Position numbers and translations under genes: made by a program. From positions 1 to 9,046 of the forward strand of contig JAICIL010000182.1 of NCBI GenBank assembly GCA_025924435.1: DNA of 9,046 nucleotides. The letters are read 5' to 3'. This DNA comes from Chloroflexia bacterium. Its GTDB lineage: Bacteria > Chloroflexota > Chloroflexia > Thermomicrobiales > JALYUS01. Shown in pieces: positions 7,046-9,046 of the stretch. The notes beneath the pieces are model-generated. The model was not told the origin of the DNA. It searched no databases and worked only from the letters and a program-made list of their open reading frames with translations. Positions within the stretch are counted from its first letter, which is position 1, and every line of letters starts with the position of its first letter.

Positions 7046-7459
7046 TCAGGCGTCGTAATCGGCGATCCGCGTGTACTCCTCGACGAGCAGACCGAGCAAC
7101 CGGCGCAATGTGGCGCGCGACGCGTCGGGCAGGCGCGCGTCCTCAAGGAGCGCGGAGAGTTTGGCGAGCGCGGTTTCGCCGGTGAGGAGATGGGCCGGAT
7201 CAACGGGGAGAAAGCCCGCCGCCATGCGGAGGTCGTCGGCATCGCGGCCCGACGCATCAAGGCCGAGCGCGCCGACGAACTGCTCGACGACGACGCGCGA
7301 CGGGTCGCCGCGTCCGCCCGATTCCAGGCGGCTGATGTACGAGTGATTGAGTCCCGCCCGCTGCGCGAGTTGATTCTGAGAGAGTCGTTGCGCGGTGCGC
7401 AGGCGCGTCAACGTCTGCCCGAACTGCACCGCCGCGCCGGTTGTTTGCGCATCCGCCAT
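7046..7459 (-). CDS. XRE-family helix-turn-helix transcriptional regulator
   Basis: A 137-residue protein with a Cro/CI-type HTH_3 domain at about residues 13-68: FGQTLTRLRTAQRLSQNQLA, then the turn and recognition helix AGLNHSYISRLESG (35-48). The C-terminal 70 residues are helical in character (for example DASRATLRRLLGLLVEEYTR) with no sensor or peptidase motif I recognise, so it may serve for dimerisation. ATG at 7459 has GGGAGG 7 nt upstream, and a near-consensus promoter with a palindrome over the -10 box lies just ahead, which suggests autoregulation. Transcription would read toward dnaE, 102 bp downstream, though dnaE may have its own promoter in the gap. Such regulators are common in prophage and toxin-antitoxin contexts, but no partner toxin or phage gene is here. 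Its targets are unknown; control of dnaE is only a hypothesis from position. Confidence 0.9.
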   Translation of the reverse strand: MADAQTTGAAVQFGQTLTRLRTAQRLSQNQLAQRAGLNHSYISRLESGGRGDPSRVVVEQFVGALGLDASGRDADDLRMAAGFLPVDPAHLLTGETALAKLSALLEDARLPDASRATLRRLLGLLVEEYTRIADYDA

Positions 7460-7493
7460 CGTTATGCCTCCCGGTCATCCGCCCGCAGCCACC

Positions 7494-7522
7494 AGTATAC
7501 GCTATACGTGCCAATCAGTCAA
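7494..7522 (-). promoter_or_regulatory. Near-consensus promoter of the XRE gene with overlapping palindrome
   Basis: On the minus strand TTGACT (7522-7517) and TATACT (7499-7494) are separated by exactly 17 bp, each matching 5 of 6 consensus bases. This is the best promoter in the window. The expected start near 7487 gives a leader of about 28 nt. GTATA-CGC-TATAC (7495-7507), with perfect 5-bp arms, overlaps the -10 box and is a good candidate for a repressor site, most simply for the XRE protein itself. Confidence 0.72.
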
Positions 7523-7733
7523 CAGCTTGCCACGCGGGCACAAGATCGCGTGCGGCTGTCTGACTCACGGGCACCGGCTGTGTCCATCAGGAAAATAGCG
7601 GGAATACGGAAGATAGAAGGGAGTGGCGACGGGCGTTCAATGGATTGTGGGGATGACTTTGACGCGGTGAGGGGCGGTGGGTACGCGGCCCTGTCGCCGG
7701 TTCCCCGGTGGTAGATCGGCGACTATGCGCCGC
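7523..7733. other. Intergenic region between the XRE promoter and the tRNA promoter
   Basis: No coding sequence is supported in these 211 bp. The only structure noticed is an inverted repeat GTCGCCG (7693-7699) / CGGCGAC (7717-7723), with a 17-nt loop and no T-run, so it is not a convincing terminator. The transcription units on either side diverge. Confidence 0.5.
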
Positions 7734-7762
7734 TTGCGCTCGTGCGGGGCGCATGGTAGAAT
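7734..7762 (+). promoter_or_regulatory. Predicted promoter of the tRNA-rnpB cluster
   Basis: TTGCGC (7734-7739, 4 of 6) and TAGAAT (7757-7762, 5 of 6) are separated by exactly 17 bp. Transcription would start near 7769, about 9 nt before tRNA-Thr. The stretch after the -10, CCCTGCGGCG, is GC-rich, a discriminator type known from stringently controlled stable-RNA promoters. An inverted repeat ATGCGCC (7725-7731) / GGCGCAT (7748-7754) brackets the -35 hexamer. Confidence 0.65.
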
Positions 7763-7777
7763 CCCTGCGGCGAGAGC

Positions 7778-7852
7778 GCCGACGTAGCTCAGCGGCAGAG
7801 CAGCTGTTTCGTAAACAGCAGGTCATCGGTTCAAATCCGATCGTCGGCTCCA
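7778..7852 (+). tRNA. tRNA-Thr (anticodon CGU), CCA encoded
   Basis: The cloverleaf is complete. Acceptor GCCGACG (7778-7784) pairs with CGTCGGC (7842-7848). The D arm has GCTC/GAGC. Anticodon stem GCTGT (7803-7807)/ACAGC (7815-7819) encloses loop TTCGTAA with anticodon CGT at 7810-7812, which reads ACG. T arm ATCGG-TTCAAAT-CCGAT spans 7825-7841. The discriminator is T7849 and CCA is encoded at 7850-7852. It is first in the cluster and only 4 nt ahead of tRNA-Leu, so the 5' end of tRNA-Leu and the 3' end of this tRNA would mature almost together. Confidence 0.96.
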
Positions 7853-7856
7853 GTTG

Positions 7857-7943
7857 GCCGAAGTGGCGGAATCGGCAGACGCGCTACGTTCAGGGCGTAG
7901 TGCCCGTAGGGGCGTGAGGGTTCAAATCCCTCCTTCGGCACCA
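7857..7943 (+). tRNA. tRNA-Leu (anticodon CAG), CCA encoded
   Basis: A class II tRNA. Acceptor GCCGAAG (7857-7863) pairs with CTTCGGC (7933-7939). Anticodon stem CTACG (7884-7888)/CGTAG (7896-7900) encloses loop TTCAGGG with anticodon CAG at 7891-7893, which reads CTG. The long variable arm is the hairpin GCCC-GTAG-GGGC (7902-7913). T arm GAGGG-TTCAAAT-CCCTC spans 7916-7932. The discriminator is A7940 and CCA is encoded at 7941-7943. Confidence 0.96.
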
Positions 7944-7960
7944 CCTTTGCATCCCTGAAT

Positions 7961-7983
7961 CCGCGCATGCACGATGTGCGCGG
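7961..7983 (+). repeat. Inverted repeat between tRNA-Leu and rnpB
   Basis: CCGCGCAT (7961-7968) and GTGCGCGG (7976-7983) can form an 8-bp stem (one G-U pair) with a 7-nt loop. There is no following T-run, so it is unlikely to stop transcription; it could be a processing hairpin in the 59-nt spacer before rnpB. Confidence 0.35.
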
Positions 7984-8002
7984 CGCATTGACAAGGCAAT
8001 AC

Positions 8003-8389
8003 GGGGTGTTGGGCAGGATGGCCGCTGCGGGAAGCCGCAGAGGAAAGTCCGGGCAGCACAGAGCAGGGTGCCCGGCGAAAGCCGGGGAGGCGCGTTCGCG
8101 CGCCGACAGTCCCGCCTCCGGGCGGGCGTGCGGGCAACCGCGCGAGAGCAACAGAAACGGTGCCGGCCGCTTCGGCGGGCCGGATGAAACGGGCAATCCT
8201 CCCTGCTGCAATCTCCGATCCGGTCGCACGCAGCCGACCCCGGCTGCTGACGGTGGCTCGCCGAGACCGAAAGTCGAGAGCAGCCGCGAAGGCGACGACG
8301 CGGCCCGTCCCGGTCTCCGGGGCGGAGAGAGATGGCCATCAGCGCCGATAACGCGTGAACAGAACCCGGCTTACGCGCCCGACACCCCC
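8003..8389 (+). ncRNA. rnpB: RNase P RNA (catalytic RNA, bacterial type A)
   Basis: This is the ribozyme that removes 5' leaders from precursor tRNAs. Conserved blocks are in order: GAGGAAAGTCCGGGC (8040-8054, conserved region I and the 5' strand of P4), CAACAGAAACGG near 8149-8160, a GC-rich hairpin at about 8163-8182, GGGCAATCCTCC near 8191-8202, AGAGATGGCCATCA near 8328-8341, and ACAGAACCCGGCTTA (8359-8373, conserved region V and the 3' strand of P4). The ends are set by helix P1: GGGGTGTTGGGC (8003-8014) pairs along 12 bp, with one G-U, with GCCCGACACCCC (8377-8388). About 386 nt is normal for type A. No convincing promoter lies directly upstream, and it is flanked by tRNA genes 59 nt before and 13 nt after, so it is probably made as part of the tRNA transcript. 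ORFs running through it are chance. Confidence 0.96.
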
Positions 8390-8401
8390 GATGCACACTA
8401 T

Positions 8402-8478
8402 GGTGCCTCTAGCTCAATCGGCAGAGCGCCGGCCTGTGGAGCCGGATGTTACGGGTTCGAGCCCCGTGAGGCACCCCA
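8402..8478 (+). tRNA. tRNA-His (anticodon GUG), CCA encoded
   Basis: Acceptor GTGCCTC (8403-8409) pairs with GAGGCAC (8468-8474). The extra G at position -1 typical of tRNA-His is G8402, opposite discriminator C8475. Anticodon stem CCGGC (8429-8433)/GCCGG (8441-8445) encloses loop CTGTGGA with anticodon GTG at 8436-8438. T arm ACGGG-TTCGAGC-CCCGT spans 8451-8467. CCA is encoded at 8476-8478. It begins only 13 nt after the end of the rnpB P1 helix, so RNase P cleavage at its 5' end would also release the 3' side of the RNase P RNA precursor. Confidence 0.96.
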
Positions 8479-8494
8479 TTTTCCTTTCCCGCGT

Positions 8495-8571
8495 GCGCTC
8501 GTAGCTCAATTGGACAGAGCGTCTGACTTCGGATCAGAAGGTTGGGGGTTCGAGTCCCTCCGGGCGTACCA
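8495..8571 (+). tRNA. tRNA-Arg (anticodon UCG), CCA encoded
   Basis: Acceptor GCGCTCG (8495-8501) pairs with CGGGCGT (8561-8567), with a G1-U72 and a U5-G68 wobble, a weaker stem than in the other three tRNAs. Anticodon stem TCTGA/TCAGA encloses loop CTTCGGA with anticodon TCG at 8529-8531, reading CGA. T arm GGGGG-TTCGAGT-CCCTC spans 8544-8560, also with one wobble pair. The discriminator is A8568 and CCA is encoded at 8569-8571. It is last in the cluster, 16 nt after tRNA-His. Confidence 0.94.
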
Positions 8572-8580
8572 CCGTTTTTT
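8572..8580 (+). terminator. Possible terminator T-run after the tRNA cluster
   Basis: Six T residues at 8575-8580 follow 4 nt after the CCA of tRNA-Arg. There is no separate hairpin, so the tRNA's own acceptor and T-stem structure would have to supply the stem. It is the only terminator-like signal at the end of the cluster. Confidence 0.35.
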
Positions 8581-8720
8581 CCCGTCTATTGGAAGCAAAA
8601 GGGCATATGCACGCCCTCGGTATGCGCCGTGTGGCTCGTGGGATGATGCCGTATCGTCGCTGGAACGAGCCCGGCGACCTGTTACTGCGGGATTGATACT
8701 CGTGTCCGCGAATCATGCGA

Positions 8721-8759
8721 TTGACGGGGCATCCTTCGCTCGCGTATCGTATGCGCGAG
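8721..8759 (+). promoter_or_regulatory. Predicted promoter and palindromic operator ahead of the ABC permease
   Basis: TTGACG (8721-8726, 5 of 6) and TATCGT (8745-8750, 4 of 6) are separated by 18 bp. An imperfect palindrome covers the -10 box: CTCGCGTAT (8739-8747), centre CGT, ATGCGCGAG (8751-8759), with 8 of 9 arm positions complementary. A protein bound there would block the promoter. The leader would be about 90 nt. The rest of 8581-8846 holds no gene I can support. Confidence 0.5.
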
Positions 8760-8846
8760 AACGCTGCGATTGATGAACCGACCACTGGCTGGAACCATGG
8801 GGTGCGATCCACCGCTGCCGTTCGCGAACCGAAGGAGCATACAGGC

Positions 8847-9046
8847 ATGGCGACGATCTCACTCGGCAAGCGGATGGAAACGACCGCGACGCGCTCCTCC
8901 GCCCAGCGGTTGCTTGGCCGCGATTGGCGGCTGGCGTGGCTCTTCCTGTTGCCGCTGACCATCGTGCTCGTCGGGTTGATCGCCTACCCGTTTGTTGCGG
9001 CGATTGCTCTCAGTTTGCAGCACAAGGTCGTCGGCGGCCCGGCGAC
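8847..9046 (+). CDS. Sugar-type ABC transporter permease, N-terminus (MalF/UgpA-like; partial, cut by window edge)
   Basis: 66 codons are visible. A polar N-terminal stretch (residues 1-28, ending GRDWR) is followed by a hydrophobic segment at about 29-55 beginning LAWLFLLPLTIVLVG and continuing through AYPFVAAIALSL. The LLP...YPF...SL pattern in the first transmembrane helix is typical of MalF/UgpA-type permeases of carbohydrate ABC importers. These form the membrane channel with a second MalG/UgpE-like permease and take substrate from a lipoprotein or periplasmic binding protein. ATG at 8847 has AAGGAG (8832-8837) 9 nt upstream. The EAA loop that contacts the ATPase lies outside the window, so the family call rests on the first helix and the substrate cannot be named. 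The promoter and palindrome upstream suggest it is the first gene of a repressed uptake operon, unless the solute-binding gene lies elsewhere. Confidence 0.75.
   Translation, partial: MATISLGKRMETTATRSSAQRLLGRDWRLAWLFLLPLTIVLVGLIAYPFVAAIALSLQHKVVGGPA

Noticed and set aside
7693..7723. Hairpin GTCGCCG/CGGCGAC as a terminator
   Set aside because: The loop is long (17 nt), there is no T-run, and no transcript reads into it from a known upstream plus-strand gene.
7988..8016. Perfect -35 hexamer TTGACA at 7988-7993, just before rnpB
   Set aside because: No -10-like hexamer lies 16-18 bp downstream (GGGCAG is there), and the start would fall inside the P1 helix, giving a truncated RNase P RNA.
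7967..8773. 268-codon ORF running through rnpB and two tRNAs
   Set aside because: It is read through well-defined structured RNA genes and has no protein features.
1..9046. CRISPR array, insertion sequence or prophage region
   Set aside because: No regularly spaced direct repeats, transposase, terminal inverted repeats or phage structural genes were seen; the recombinase fragment alone is not enough, and no integration-site duplication of a tRNA 3' end was found within the window.

Overview
The window is strongly GC-rich bacterial chromosome carrying housekeeping information-processing genes. Class III DNA polymerase with an intact PHP domain, a PHP-fused family X polymerase, a type-A RNase P RNA, tRNA genes that encode their CCA ends, and good -35/-10 promoters and Shine-Dalgarno sites fit a GC-rich lineage such as Chloroflexota (Thermomicrobia-like) or Deinococcota. 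The phylum is an inference from gene style; nothing here proves it.

Layout. Positions 1-1124 (minus strand): rdgB, which clears dITP/XTP from the nucleotide pool, followed without a gap by the N-terminal part of a tyrosine recombinase that runs off the left edge. Positions 1228-3425 (plus strand): a PolX/PHP repair polymerase and a small RidA/YjgF-family protein. Positions 3422-7459 (minus strand): an XRE-type regulator followed by dnaE, whose stop codon overlaps that of the RidA-like gene. Positions 7734-8580 (plus strand): one promoter, then tRNA-Thr(CGU), tRNA-Leu(CAG), the RNase P RNA gene rnpB, tRNA-His(GUG) and tRNA-Arg(UCG), then a T-run. Positions 8581-9046: an intergenic region with a promoter and overlapping palindrome, then the first 66 codons of a sugar-type ABC transporter permease.

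How it fits together. The left two thirds is a replication/repair neighbourhood: pool cleansing (RdgB), gap-filling or end processing (PolX), replication (DnaE) and possibly chromosome resolution (recombinase). A near-identical 12-bp motif, CTGWACGTACAR, lies exactly 2 bp downstream of the predicted -10 boxes of both rdgB and dnaE, which suggests a shared regulator. The right third appears to be a stable-RNA transcription unit in which the ribozyme RNA sits between its own substrates, with tRNA-His only 13 nt downstream of the end of rnpB.

The points most worth a second look are the rnpB-in-tRNA-operon arrangement, the changed polymerase active-site residues in PolX beside an intact PHP nuclease site, and the shared rdgB/dnaE operator-like motif. 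No mobile element, CRISPR array or obvious defence system was seen.
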